A stretch of 64,000 nucleotides of DNA from Sarcocystis neurona (lineage: Eukaryota > Apicomplexa > Conoidasida > Eucoccidiorida > Sarcocystidae): assembly GCA_000727475.1 (NCBI GenBank), contig KL647288.1, positions 1,664,689-1,728,688 of the forward strand, written 5' to 3'. Below are positions 37,082 to 50,000 of the stretch, in pieces. The notes beneath the pieces were generated by a model that saw nothing but the letters and a program-made list of their open reading frames with translations, searched no databases and was not told where the DNA came from. Within the stretch, counting starts at the first letter, position 1, and the number at the start of each line of letters is the position of its first letter. A program made the translations under genes and the position numbers.

Positions 37082-38052
37082 AGGTCGTAACGGCGACACT
37101 GCAGCACTTGCCGCCTCCTACGAAAGCGGTGCTGCTGCATGTGGAATTTACTGACACGCCGCTGTTGCAGCAGAAGATATTACAGCACATGCATCCCTCC
37201 GCAGCAACAGCGGTTGAACAAGGAGAAAGGACAGGAGCAGCAACAGCATCGCCAGGAGGAGGAGGAGGAGGAGAAGAACAAGCAGCAGCAGTAGGAGAGT
37301 CGCAAACTTCTGCGAGAGGTGCTGCAGCAGCAGATAACCGCGCAGAAAGCCACAGGGAGAGACAGGAGAAGAAGGAGGAAGGGGGGACGGCAGCAGGACC
37401 AGCACGTAGCAAGGAAGAAGAAGAAGAAGAGGGTTTTGCTGCTACTCTTCGAGCAGCCATCACAGGTGCTGCAGCAGCAGATTGGGCGCAGACCGTTGGT
37501 CGCGCAGCCGACGTTGTCGTCATACCCGTACTGCTGCAGCAGCTCGTCTTGCGACGCCGGAGGCGGCAGCAGCAGCACCAACGTCAGCACCAGCAACTCC
37601 AGCAGCAGAAACTTCAGCAGCAGCTTCAGCAGCAAGAACTCCAGCAGCAGCAGCAGGAGCAGCAAGATACTCGGAGAGAGACAGCGGGGCAACGGGGGCA
37701 GGAGAAGAAATTACAGCCGGTTATCGCAAACGTGGGTGCCATTGTTGGTGGGAAGGAGAACACAGCAGTTGCCGACGCAGTATCAGCAGCAGCAGCGTCT
37801 GAGGAAGAAGAGGAGGAAGAAGTAGAATTGCCGGACGAATTGCGTTTGATGCTGCATGCGATGGGGAGGTTGCACGCGACGGAGGAACAGCAGCAGCAGG
37901 AACTGGCTGAAACAGCAGGACAGCAGCAGCAAAGCGTCACCGGCAAGCTGCAGCAGCTGGATGGATACCCACAGCCAGAGCAGCAGCAGCAGCAGCAATC
38001 CCCACGTACCGGGCTTTCAAGACAGCAGCAGCTGCTTCTCGTTCTCCTCATA
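37082..38052 (+). CDS. Exon: Gln/Glu/Ala-rich, of the large gene
   Basis: Starts after CTTGGCAG (phase 1) and ends at CTCATA|GTACGT in phase 0. It codes VVTATLQHLPPPTKAVLLHV, acidic and Gln-rich tracts, ADWAQTVGRAADVVVIPVLL and ELPDELRLMLHAMGRLHA. The non-repeat islands make this strand and frame convincing. The CAG polarity here contrasts with the CTG tract just before the acceptor. Confidence 0.6.
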
Positions 38053-41000
38053 GTACGTCCGCGTGCATGGACGTCCCCTCTTCCTCGTATATTGCCATAT
38101 AAAAGCTTTCACCTATTTATATGTATATGTCGCTGATGGACACATAGAAGTGAATCAACAAAGTATATATACATATATTTGTATATATATGTGTGGCTAC
38201 ATAGTGTACATATATAGTCGGCTTGATACCACGTATATGTATATCTTCCTATCTGTATCTATATCTCCATCTATATATATACACGTATATATATGTATGT
38301 GGTTGTGGAGTACGCATAGAGTTAAACTGATGGAAACAATATCGTTATACACAGATAGATAGATGTATGCATGTGTTTTTGGTGTGCGTGTAGAACTCGA
38401 CTGATAAATAACAATATATGTGTATATGTGTATGTATCTGGTAGACGTGTAGACGTGGATTTACATGTATATTATATATAGGTCTGGGTAGACGCATGTT
38501 TATATGTGCACACTAGCCGGTAAGGAGACTTCCACATCTATATTCATATACAAATACATATATGCCTATTTCCACGTGTACGTGCATCGGGGCGTAGACA
38601 GACACGTGTGTAGTTTGCAAATGACTGGAGGCTGAGATTCGCATGCATATATATATTTCTTCCTTTCCCATTCTCTCTCTCTATATGGGTGCCTCGAGCT
38701 ATCGATTCACGTGTATACTGTCCGCGTGACACGACTCTATTCTTGCATATAAAAATATATTTGTCTCTTCCTCTCTTTCTGTCTGCCTCTCCCTTTCTCT
38801 ATTTCTCCCTGTCTTTACATACACATATATATGCATATATATATATGTAAAGGTATGGGCCCACCGGTGTGATGTTGTATGTATGTGGCTCTATTATATG
38901 CGGGTATTGCCTACGCATGTGTAGGTACCCGTGCCCCCATCATCACTCATACATACATACGTTTCTATCGATATATCTATACATTCATACATATATATAT
39001 TCATGTGCGTATAATAGTATACAGGCGTATACATATGTGTATATATACGTGAAGTCACACACATCAGTATACATATATATATGCATGCGCCTGTACTTAT
39101 GTGTATATATATACATGAAGTCACACACACACATATATATATTGTTGTAGGTCTTGAAGTGTACAGGTGCATACGTGTATGTATATATTTATGTAGTGGG
39201 GGCAAAGTGTATCCTCTGACTATGTACATATATATGTGTGTATGTCTTCATATAAAGCTATAGTACTACGTCTACATCAACACATATATGTAGACAGTCA
39301 GGAATATATGTATATGTAAATAAGTCCAGGAATCGATTTGTATGTAGACACGTACGTATATATTTATGCGTAGTAGAGTCCTTCTCGCGTAGGGAAAGTG
39401 TGAAACTGCTGCAGGCGGCAGAAGGAGAAAAATTTTGTAGTTCGCTTCTGCAGGAGGCTTCGCTCTCTCCCGTTGCAGTGCACAAAATCAAACAGCGACT
39501 CCTTCTATGAGTAACGTCCCTCTCTCTCTGTCTCTCTGTCTCTCTGAAAATATCTATTATAGGCCACGTCCCTGTCTCTCTGTCTCTCTCAATATATACA
39601 TATATATATGTATGTCTATATGTATATTATAAAGCACGTCGCTGTCTCTCTGCCTCTCTCAATGTATATATATGTATATATCTATGTGTATAATATAAGC
39701 CACGTCCCCGTCTCTCTCTGTCTCTCTATCTCTCTCCGTATATACGTATATATATTTATATGTATAATATAAGCCACGTCCTTCTCTCTTTCTTTCTCTC
39801 AATATATGTATATATAATATAAGCGACCTCGCTGTATTGGCACATCCCCGTCTCGCCCACTCTCTCTGTCCTTGGGGACAACCAACTCCCTTACACTACC
39901 ACGTACATATCAATAACCACGTATCACTACATGCATCTACGAAGATATATACATGGATGTGCTCGCCCATGCATGTGTATATGTTGCGCAGATTCTCTAT
40001 GAATGCTTCTATTTATATATGTGTATGGAGAGGCATGTGTGGGGAGATGAAGTTCAGGGATACCTGTCTTTTCCGACCTCTGTATGAGTGTATCGCCTGC
40101 CCACGTATATGGATGTCACACTCACATTTATGTACATAAATTTGTGTTGCCTTGTGTATGTGTGTATGCATGCGGAAGGTCGTCTGCTGAGAATTCACCA
40201 GCAGAGACCACCAGCGTTTCTGGTGTTGATGCGAGAGACACTCACCGCCCGAAAATCGAAAATTTTGGAATTTCTGAAGAGGTGCATGCGTTTGTTTGAT
40301 ATGCGTGTGTTCAGTTCGTTTGCAGATACACACACACACAGACGTCTGTGTAGACAGAAGGAGGTGCAACTTCCGCTTCTCTTCTGGCGGGAGTCCACCT
40401 GCGTTTATATATCATTTTGAGCGCATGTGAATTCAATCACGGCGGAAAATAGAGACCCACGCCTACTTTTTTCTCTTCTTCCCCTTCTACGCATCTCTCT
40501 GTGTTTCTCTCTCTGCCGCTCTCCGTCACTCTGTCCTTCTCTCTGTCTGTCTCCGTCTCCCCCTCCCCTCTCTGTCTCCGTCTCCCTCTCCCTCTCTCTG
40601 TCTCCGTCTCTGCCTCCCCCCTGTCTCCGTCTCCGTCTCCCTCTTTCTCCCCGGCCCTCCCCCTCTTTGCCTCCGTCTCTCCCTCTCTGTCTGTCTCCGT
40701 CTCTCCCTCTCTGTTTGTCTCCGTCTCCCCCCTGTCTCCGTCTCCGTCTCCCTCTTTTTTTCCCGGCCCTCTCTCCCTGTGTCTCCGTCTGCCTCCCTCT
40801 CTCTGTGTCTCCGTCTCTGTCTCTCTGTTTGTCTCCGTCCCTGTCTCTCTGTATGTCTCCGTCTCTCGTCCTCCCCGTCTCCCCCCTCTTTGTCTCCATC
40901 TCTCCCCCTCTTTGTCTCCGTCTCTGTCTCTCTGTTTGTCTCCGTCCCTGTCTCTCTCTTTCTCTTTCTTTCTGTTTCTCTCTCTAGGCAGGAGGAAAGT

Positions 41001-44000
41001 AATAGAAAAGTCTGTGACTTTCTTAACGTAGACTTCCTAAGATTAGAAGCCTGTAGAGTTGACTGTCGCAACGAAGACGGGAGATTAACAGTTTTCTTGA
41101 TTCGCAGCGATTTGGTGTGCGCGGGTGGGCGAAACACAAGAACAATATCTGGTCCCGTTTTGCTGCGTACGTCCCTTGGGCCTGCATGCGCACCGGCCAG
41201 AAGAAATCCACCTCCTCTCTTCCTCTTTATGTTTCTCTCTCTTTCTTCTCTAGGGCGGCGACAAGAAGAGCAGCAGCAGCAGTGCTATGAGAAATGCCGC
41301 GCTACGTGCAGTGCAGAAGGTGCTGCGAAACGTCCCAGCAGCAGCACCAGCAGCACGCCGTGAAGGTGGGGCTGCTGCGGCAGTGGCTGCTGTTTCTCCT
41401 GCGGTCGCTGCATCTTCTTCTTCTCCCCCTCTACTGCTGCTTCTTCTTCTGCTCCTGACGGGGCCGCTGCTTCCTCCGCTGCGCCTGGTGCTGCTGCTGC
41501 TGCATCTTCTTCTTCTGCTGCACCTGCTCCTCCCTTCGCTGGTGCTGAAACTCCCCCGGCTGCTGTTGCCGCGGACCAAATTGCTCTGTCTTCTTCTTCT
41601 TCGTCTCCGTCGAGGCCAGGTGATCTCCCCGCCGTCGCTGCTCCTCCTCCTCTTCCTCCTCCTTCTTCTGGGCCTACGTTGTCCTCTGCTGCTGCTGCTA
41701 CGACCAGCGGCCCGCTGGTGGTGGTGGCCACAGCAAACACTGCGGAGGAAGTTCGCCGTCTACAACAGTTGCTGCACGAGTATTTAAACAGCGTTCTGCT
41801 TGCGCAGCAGCAGGCCACCGCAGCAGCCGGACGCGTGCCTGCAGAAAAAGCAGCAGCGGCGACAGCAGCAGCACACCCTGCAGCAGTACCAGCAGCAGCA
41901 CGAGCAGAGGGAGAAGAAGAAAAAACAGCAACAGCAGCAGAGCAGCAGCAAGGAGGCGCCAGCGGACGAGAAAAGACGGAGAAGACGCGCACGCAGGATC
42001 CGCGTGGAAAACTTGCTGGTATAAAGTTCTTCTCGCAGAAGTTGGAACAGAAGATCCTTCTCCTCCCGCCTCCATCTCCCTACACGTGTCTGTATCTATA
42101 TTTACATTCACATATGTGGATGATCTACGTATGCGTATATGTGTGTGCACATGCATATGTGAATGTATGTATGTATGTATACATATATATATACACGTGT
42201 ATGTATATGCGTATATATATGCACGCGTATGTGTATATATATGTATGTATACGTCTGTATAGACGTATGTATACCTGTATACATACGTATGCATATGTGT
42301 ATATATATGCGCGTATATGTGTATATATATCTGTGTATACGCGTACATATATGTATGTATACGTGTGCATAGACCTATGTATATGTGTATACATATCTGT
42401 ATATATATGTATGTATATGTGTATATATATGTATGTATATGTGTCTATATATATATGTATACGTCTGTATAGACGTATGTATACGTGTATACATACGTAT
42501 GCATACGTGTATATATGTATGTATATGTGTATATATTTCTGCGTACATGTGCATATATATGTATGGATATATATGTATATGTGCGCGCATACGTATATAT
42601 GTGTACGTGTGTATATGTGTACGTCCATGTGCGTCTGTGTGTGTACGTGTATGTATACGTATCTGTGTGTATATTTACGTATACAGATGTATGTATATAC
42701 ATATATATCTACATGTAGGTATGTATATGGATGTATATGTGTGTAAACACTTGTACATATGTACATATATGTATGTAGGCATGTACGCATGCACACACGA
42801 TATTTATATATACATATATGTGTATGTACGCTTTCTGCCCTTCCCGGCTGCACTTGCCCTCCGTGCCTTCCTCTTCCCTCTCCTGTCTCTCTGTCTTTCG
42901 TGATCTGCGTCCGATTTTGCTGCTCGTGCATGTGAAGTTGTGTAGGACACGTGAACACATGCACACACAACACACACACAAACACACATATATACACACA
43001 GATATACTTGTCTATACTTCATTCTATATATATATATATGTATATATCTGTGTATGTGTGCATCATCGTCCAGGTACAAATGCATGTAAATTTCTACACA
43101 CATGTATATACATATATCTGAGCATGACAGCCACATACTCCTGCATCCCCATACGTGTACATATATATGTGTATGTGAATGTCTAGGTATATACATATAT
43201 GTATAAGTACGTACATGCACGAATATATATGTATATATATGTATATGTATATCGATGCGTGACAGCCACATCTGCGTGCTCCCCCATATATATGTATATA
43301 TGTGTTTTTGAATGTCTACACATACGTACATTTATGCGCACACTCACGTATATATATATATGTATATCTAAGCATGACGGTCACATATGTGTGCATCTCC
43401 GTATATACATATGTATATATATGTAGATATTTGAATGCGTAGCTATATATGTATATATATTTATACACTTAAATACGTACATACATGTGCATGCGTGTAT
43501 GGAACCATGACAGCCACATAGATGTACATCCCTGCCTCTATACGTGGACTTGTATATACTCCACTCTCTCTATGAATCTGTGTATATGTGAATGTGTCGG
43601 TGTATAGACGTGAGTCCATGTATCCAAGTATATGCATATATTCGTAGTAATTCGTGACAGCCACACATATATGTACCCCCCCCCCTCCACTTACAAATAT
43701 GTACATATATTTATGTATGGATGGATAGAAACCTGTACGAGTGCTTGTGCGAATAGACCTCTCCATATATACATATATATGTGTATGTGTATGGCTTCTT
43801 TGTTCTGGCTAGCCTACAGACATGCTGGGATATACTTCTCCCTAGCTCATAGATGAATAGATACTAGAGACAGGGAGAGGTAATTCCATCTTTGCTACTG
43901 CCCTCCCGTGGCGGCCATGTGTGCTGCTGCCAGTCCCGCTGCTGCTGCTTCCACGACTGCCCCGTCGCCATCCCGCGGTGCAGCTGCTGTGCTGCGCTGC

Positions 44001-47000
44001 TGCAGATCTGCTGCTGCAGCGGCTCTTCCCCTTCGCAGACTGGCGCGCTGACGGTGCTGCTCCTGACGCTACCACTTCTGCTCCTGCTGCACCTGCTGCT
44101 GCGGCACCTGCTGCTCCGGCGGCTGCTGCTGCTGCTCTGCCGCATGAGCGACAGTTTGCTGCGCACTGGACTCCCGCGGTGCTCAGTTGGAGAGTTCGCG
44201 ATGAACTGCTGAAGCAATTGCAGGTACGCGATGTTTTCTTTCCCCTTCTTCTTCACGAAAATATTCTTCTGCAGACACGAATCTGGTTCTCCGTCTCTGT
44301 CTCTCCACACAGACGTCCACACACATGCGCAAATGTATACCCGGCCCGCCTGCGCGAAACACATGCGTCCGTGTATATATTTCTCTCGTTTCTTCTCACA
44401 TATGTGCGTGTATATGCGTATGTGCATGCATGCGCCTGCGTGACTTTGTGTATGTGTGTGTACGCCTCTATCCTCGCCTTTTTTTGCCTCCGGATATGCA
44501 TGTGTACGTGTGTGTGTCTCGTCTCTCGCTCTGTCTCTTCCTCCTTGGGCGACGACTCGCTGCTGTAGTAGACACACCTATCTTCGACTTCTTTTTTCTG
44601 CAGGACACCGTCCTATGCCCGGTGTGTGGACACGGCTGTTCATATGTAGAAGCATATATATATATATGTATATATATGTATGTAAACACTTGTGTGGATG
44701 TAAGTGTATGTATTTGTGTACGACACATGCACGTGCATATATATATATATATATATATGTTACCTTGTACGTGTCTCTACGTATGTGTATATATGTAGAT
44801 TTTCGATCGTCTTTTGCATGTGTATATATGGGGGTATTTGTACACACGTAGATATATATATTTCTACGCTGGTAATACCTGGAAGTACACGTGAATGTCG
44901 GCAGAAACGGATTTGCTCGTGGACGTGTGCGACTCTGCTGTTGCATTAACGGGCTTCTTCCTCCTTCAGGAGAGAAACCAGCAGAAGTGACTTTCTGTCC
45001 TCTTGCTACTGCTACTGCGCGCGCCCCCGCGGCATCGGCTGTCGGTTCCTCTTCCTGCTCGCTACCCCTCCCATTTCCTGCTGTCTGCTGCTGCTGCTGC
45101 CCTGTCTGGGTGCCTCCTCCTTCTCTCGCGATCCGCAGCTGCTGCTGCACTGCGCCGCTGCATGTCTTTTTGCCGACCCTCGCGGCTGCTCCTCTTCTGG
45201 TTAGCTGCGCTTGCACCGCAGCTTCTCCCTACTTTCTGCTGCTGCTGCTCCCTCTTTCGCTGCTGCTGCTGCTGCTTCCTGTCTCTGCTGCTGCTGTTTC
45301 TTGCTGTTTCTGCTGCTACCGTTAGTTCATGTTTCAGCTGCTGCTGTTGCTTGCTGTTTCTGCTGCTACTGTTACTACCTGTTGCAGCTGCTGCGTTGCA
45401 TCCTGTTTCTGCTGCTGCTGTTGCTTCCTGTTTCTGCTGCTGCTGCTTCCTCTCGCCGCTGCTGCTGTCGGTGCCGACTATCGCTGCTGCTGCCGCAGCA
45501 AGGGACAAGTTGCTGCTAACGATTGCTGCTGCTGGCCTTTGCTGCTTTCACTTGGTGCAGTTACTTGAGCTTGCTGCTCGAGGCTGGGGTGATGCTGCCT
45601 ACTCCCCCCGCTTAACTGCGTCGTACTGCTCCCACTCGTGATGTGGCTGCTGAATCTGTGCTGCGGTCGCTGCTGGCAGTAGTGCTGTTCTTACTGCTGC
45701 TGTGGCTGCTGCTGCTGTTGAGGCAGCGGCCCCTGCAGCGCGCTGGACGTGTCGCTTGTTCAGCTGCTGTGTTGCTGTTGCTCACGCTGTTGTCGCTGTT
45801 GCGTGCGCTGCTCCCAGCGCAGTGCACTGCAGTGCTGCCCTGCTGCTCCTGGTGTTGCCGCTTCTGTGGCTCTGTTGCACCTCCTAGCACTCCTACTGTT
45901 GTGCTGCTGGTGTCCTGCTACCGTCCTGCTGCTGCTGCCCTGCTACTCGTGGCGTTGATGCTTGTGCAGCTCTGGTGCTCCTGCCGTCCTGCTGCTGCTG
46001 GCACTGCTGCTGCTGGCACTGCTGCTGCTGGCGTGCTGTTACTGGTGCTTTTGCTCTTTTCTGCTGCGATCTTCCGTCGCTTGGTGCTGCATCGTTTTCT
46101 ATTCAGTCGTCTGTGCTGCTGTTGTCCATGGCACTTGCTGCTGCTGTGCTATGCTGCGGTCGCTTCTGCCGGTCTCTGCCCGTGCAGCTGCGGCGCTGCT
46201 GCTGTTTCGTCTTCTGGTTCTCCCGCCGCTGCTGTGCTGCCACCGTCGTGTCTCCTGATCCCCCGGCAGCAGAAGCGCTGCACCGCTACTGCGGCAGCCG
46301 TTGCTGCTCTTCTCTCTGGTCGGTCTGTTGCAAGTACTGCTCTTCTCTGCGTGACGTCTCTCGTCACCTGCTGCTGCCGTGGTGTGTGGAGTCTGTCGGT
46401 TGCTCCTTTCCTGCCGACTCGTGTGGGCTATATCTGTGTTGCTGCTGTTGCTGCTGCTGGTACGTCTGGCGGTGTGTCTGTGTTGCTGCTGCTGCTGCTG
46501 GTGGTACGTGTGAAGTGTGCCTGTTTTGTTGCTCCTCTTGCTGGCACGTGTGCGGTGTGTCCGTGTTGTTGCTGTTGCTGCTGCTGATTTGTGTGGGATG
46601 TGTGTGCTGCTGCTGCTGCTGTTGGCGGTGATGCGCAGCCGCTGTTGCTGCAGTGGCGACGACGCGTAGAGGAGGACGGAAAATTGATTTCTGATTTCGG
46701 AGTGGAAGCGGCCAATCTTCTTCGGCGGGTTCTTCCTACCTTCGATTTGTTGACGATGACAGCAATCGTATGCCCTTCCATACTTCTCTTCTTCATCCTC
46801 CTTTCCTTTCTTCTTCTTCTTCTCGGGGCGACTCCTTCGCGTCTCTCCCCTGTGCGTCCTTCTCCAAATACATCTTGGCATTTCCGCAGGTCGACAAAAT
46901 GCTGTACAGATGCTTCTTTGTCTGCATCTGTGCCGGAGTGTTTGTTGCTGAAGAAGAAAGAATATACAAAGAATACGCATACATACATACATGCATACGT

Positions 47001-50000
47001 ACATACATACATATATACACATATATATATATATATATGTATACTGAGAGAGAGGGAGACACTTATATGTAGCGAGAGAGAAGAACAGGCAGACACATAT
47101 ACATATATATGCGTATATATTGAAGGGAAGGCAGATATATCTCTCTCTATATATGTATATATGGAGGTAATGGCACCACACAAATATATGTATATGCCGA
47201 TATGCGTGTATGTAGAAGTGTATGTCTTCGTTTATCTTTCTCTACCTTTGTGTGTGTGCCCTTGTCTATACACATGTGTATATGTAGTGTATGCCTGGAA
47301 CCCCTTCACGTCGAATTGACTGACTTCTTCTGTTCTTCATCTGTACGTCGCCGTCTTTTCCTCGGTATATCTTTGTATCCGTTTCTTCCTCTATGTAGCT
47401 ATGTGTAAACTAGTCCTTTCCTTTCTGCAGGGCATCACCATGTATGAATACGGTTCCTTTTCTTCCTGTATATCCCTACACACACAGATGTGTACGTTTC
47501 TATTCGGTCCTCTGTATCTCCTCCATATATCTTCCTATCTGTCTCTGTATCTCTCCTCTGCTACGTGCTGCTCCTCCCCACCCCTTCGTACGTACACCCC
47601 CCCAACTTTTCTTTTTCAGGGCGCCCCTCTCTCTACACATCAGCCGTGCACACACACGTATGTGTACGTTGGTGTCTATATGTCGCCCTATGTATATTGG
47701 TGAGTACAACGGCCTTTATATGTATATGTGTCGATATTTGTGTTGCCGTACATATATCTATCCATACACATACGTGTGTATGTGTGTGTGTGTATGGGAG
47801 GATATATGTATTATGCTCTGCATGCGTAGGGTACTACTATTACTCCATTTGCAGATGCACGCACGACTGCTGCGGGTCCTCTTCGCCTCACACGTACATT
47901 TCCTGTTTCTCTGTGTCTATACACACATATATATATCTGTCTGTCTGCCCGTCTTCTCTGTCTCCGTACCGGTGTAGTTGTACAAACTTGCGATTCGGCG
48001 CCAGCAGCAGCTGCCCTTTCTCTCTCTGTGCGATTAGTATGTCTCGGCGAAGAGAGGGAGGACGGCCTGTCTGCGAGACGCGTGCTGGAAACGAGACGCT
48101 GCTCCTGTTAAAAGTAGACATCGGGCCTGTTAAAACGTAGCCACCGAGCCCCACGAAATGTAGACACCGCGCCCCTTAAAAAGGGGGAACAGGCCTTTCA
48201 AAAAGTAGACCCCCCGTCGCCTAGAAAGTAGACGCTTCATACGTCCGCATCTTTGCCCTGCAGGCAGCTGGGCCGCGAGGGTGTTGCTCTTTGTGTGTCT
48301 TTCTCCTTTTCTGCAGATAGGCACACACAGAGAGATGCAGACAGACACAAACAGAGAAAAACAGACAGAGACAGAGACAGAGAAACACAGAGATTCAGAG
48401 AAGCTGCTGCTGGCTGCTGTTGCTGCTGCTGCGTGCGACTCTGGGGCGCTGGGTGGCAGGGGGGGTGTTGCTGGCTGTTGCTGCCGCTGGTGTTGATAGG
48501 CTGTGCTTCTGCGTGTGCGCTGCTGCTGCTGCCGCTGCTGCTGCCGCTGCTGCTGTTGCCGGTGTTGCTGTTGCCGCTGCTGCTGTTGCCGCTGCTGCTG
48601 TTGCCGCTGCTGCTGTTGNNNNNNNNNNNNNNNNNNNNNNNNNNNNNNNNNNNNNNNNNNNNNNNNNNNNNNNNNNNNNNNNNNNNNNNNNNNNNNNNNN
48701 NNNNNNNNNNNNNNNNNNNNNNNNNNNNNNNNNNNNNNNNNNNNNNNNNNNNNNNNNNNNNNNNNNNNNNNNNNNNNNNNNNNNNNNNNNNNNNNNNNNN
48801 NNNNNNNNNNNNNNNNNNNNNNNNNNNNNNNNNNNNNNNNNNNNNNNNNNNNNNNNNNNNNNNNNNNNNNNNNNNNNNNNNNNNNNNNNNNNNNNNNNNN
48901 NNNNNNNNNNNNNNNNNNNNNNNNNNNNNNNNNNNNNNNNNNNNNNNNNNNNNNNNNNNNNNNNNNNNNNNNNNNNNNNNNNNNNNNNNNNNNNNNNNNN
49001 NNNNNNNNNNNNNNNNNNNNNNNNNNNNNNNNNNNNNNNNNNNNNNNNNNNNNNNNNNNNNNNNNNNNNNNNNNNNNNNNNNNNNNNNNNNNNNNNNNNN
49101 NNNNNNNNNNNNNNNNNNNNNNNNNNNNNNNNNNNNNNNNNNNNNNNNNNNNNNNNNNNNNNNNNNNNNNNNNNNCCGCTGCTGCTGTTGCCGCTGCTGC
49201 TGCAGGTGTCGCCAGAAAGAAAAGCAGCCCGCGTGGAGCTGCAGAAGATTCTCGAGGGCGAAATTCGGCGTCTGTATTTCTTGTGAGAAACACCACACAC
49301 ACACACACGCACACACTCGGACATAACGTCTTTCTTCGTCTCTCTGCAGAGTTCGTTGTCTTTCTCCTTTGGCCAAATTCTCTTTCTTTGTTCTACTTGG
49401 AAACCCTCTACCGTACTGCGTTCGGAAATTCGTCCCCTTTCTTTGTCTGTCTAAAGAGTTCTGCTTCCTCCTTTTCTTTGTCTCTCTGAAAAATTTCTTT
49501 TCGTCGTCTCTTTGAGAGATTCTCTTTTTTCTTTGCCTGCCTGAACAATTCTCTTCCTTCATCTTTTTGGGCAATTGTCTTTCTCTATCTCTCTCCTAGT
49601 GGAAAAGTGTCTTTTTTTCTTTCGAAAGCGGGCCTCCGTGTTCTTTTTAAGAGATACGCCCCGAGCTAATTGCGTTTCTTTGTCTTTATGTTGCTGCTGC
49701 TTTTTTGCTGCCGCTGCTGCTTTTTTGCTGCCGCTGCTGCTTTTGCTGCCGCTGCTGCTTTTGCTGCCGCTGCTGCTTTTGCTGCTGCTGATGCTTTTTC
49801 TTCTGCGGTTGCTGCTGCTTCTGCTGCTCCTCCTTCTACGTCTTCTGCTGCTGCGTGCGCTTCTTCTGCTTTTACTGCTGCTTCTGCGTCTGCTGCTGCA
49901 CCTGCTTCTGCTACTGCGTCTGCTTTTGGTGCTTCCGCTTCTACTGCTGCTCGTGCTGCTGGTGCTGCAGGCAGCTGATGATGGTGGAGCGGGAGGCTCG

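Larger units (their letters stand above)
38053..41253 (+). other. Intron, 3.2 kb, TA and CT rich
   Basis: Holds TA tracts (38150-39300), a minisatellite at 39505-39835 and a CTGTCTCCGT pyrimidine tract at 40440-40985, and ends in CTTTCTTCTCTAG. Frames inside are Tyr/Ile or Leu/Ser/Pro runs. No gene is seen. Confidence 0.5.
46768..49205 (+). other. Probable introns with small candidate exons and the assembly gap
   Basis: Candidate small exons: from 46890 (TTTCCGCAG|GTCGACAAAATG, coding VDKMLYRCFFVCICAGVFVA), near 47431 (after TTTCTGCAG), 47620-47657 (after CTTTTTCAG) and 47855-47893 (after TTTGCAG, MHARLLRVLFASH, phase 0). Their joins are not all fixed. TA tracts lie at 46980-47170, a GTAGAC minisatellite at 48108-48235, and a CTG block with the gap from 48400 to 49205. 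Confidence 0.35.

Noticed and set aside
41679..42746. Tail of the plus frame after 42020 (Tyr, Val, Cys, Ile runs) as protein
   Set aside because: It is translation of GTATATGTATA repeats. A donor at 42019 in phase with the next exon ends the coding part.
44970..45325. Exon after CTCCTTCAG coding GEKPAEVTFCPLAT
   Set aside because: The acceptor looks good, but the phase needed does not fit any donor of the preceding exons (it creates a stop), and it soon becomes CTG-repeat translation.
48130..49574. Frames of 300-450 codons running through the N gap
   Set aside because: They are open only because unknown bases cannot form stops.
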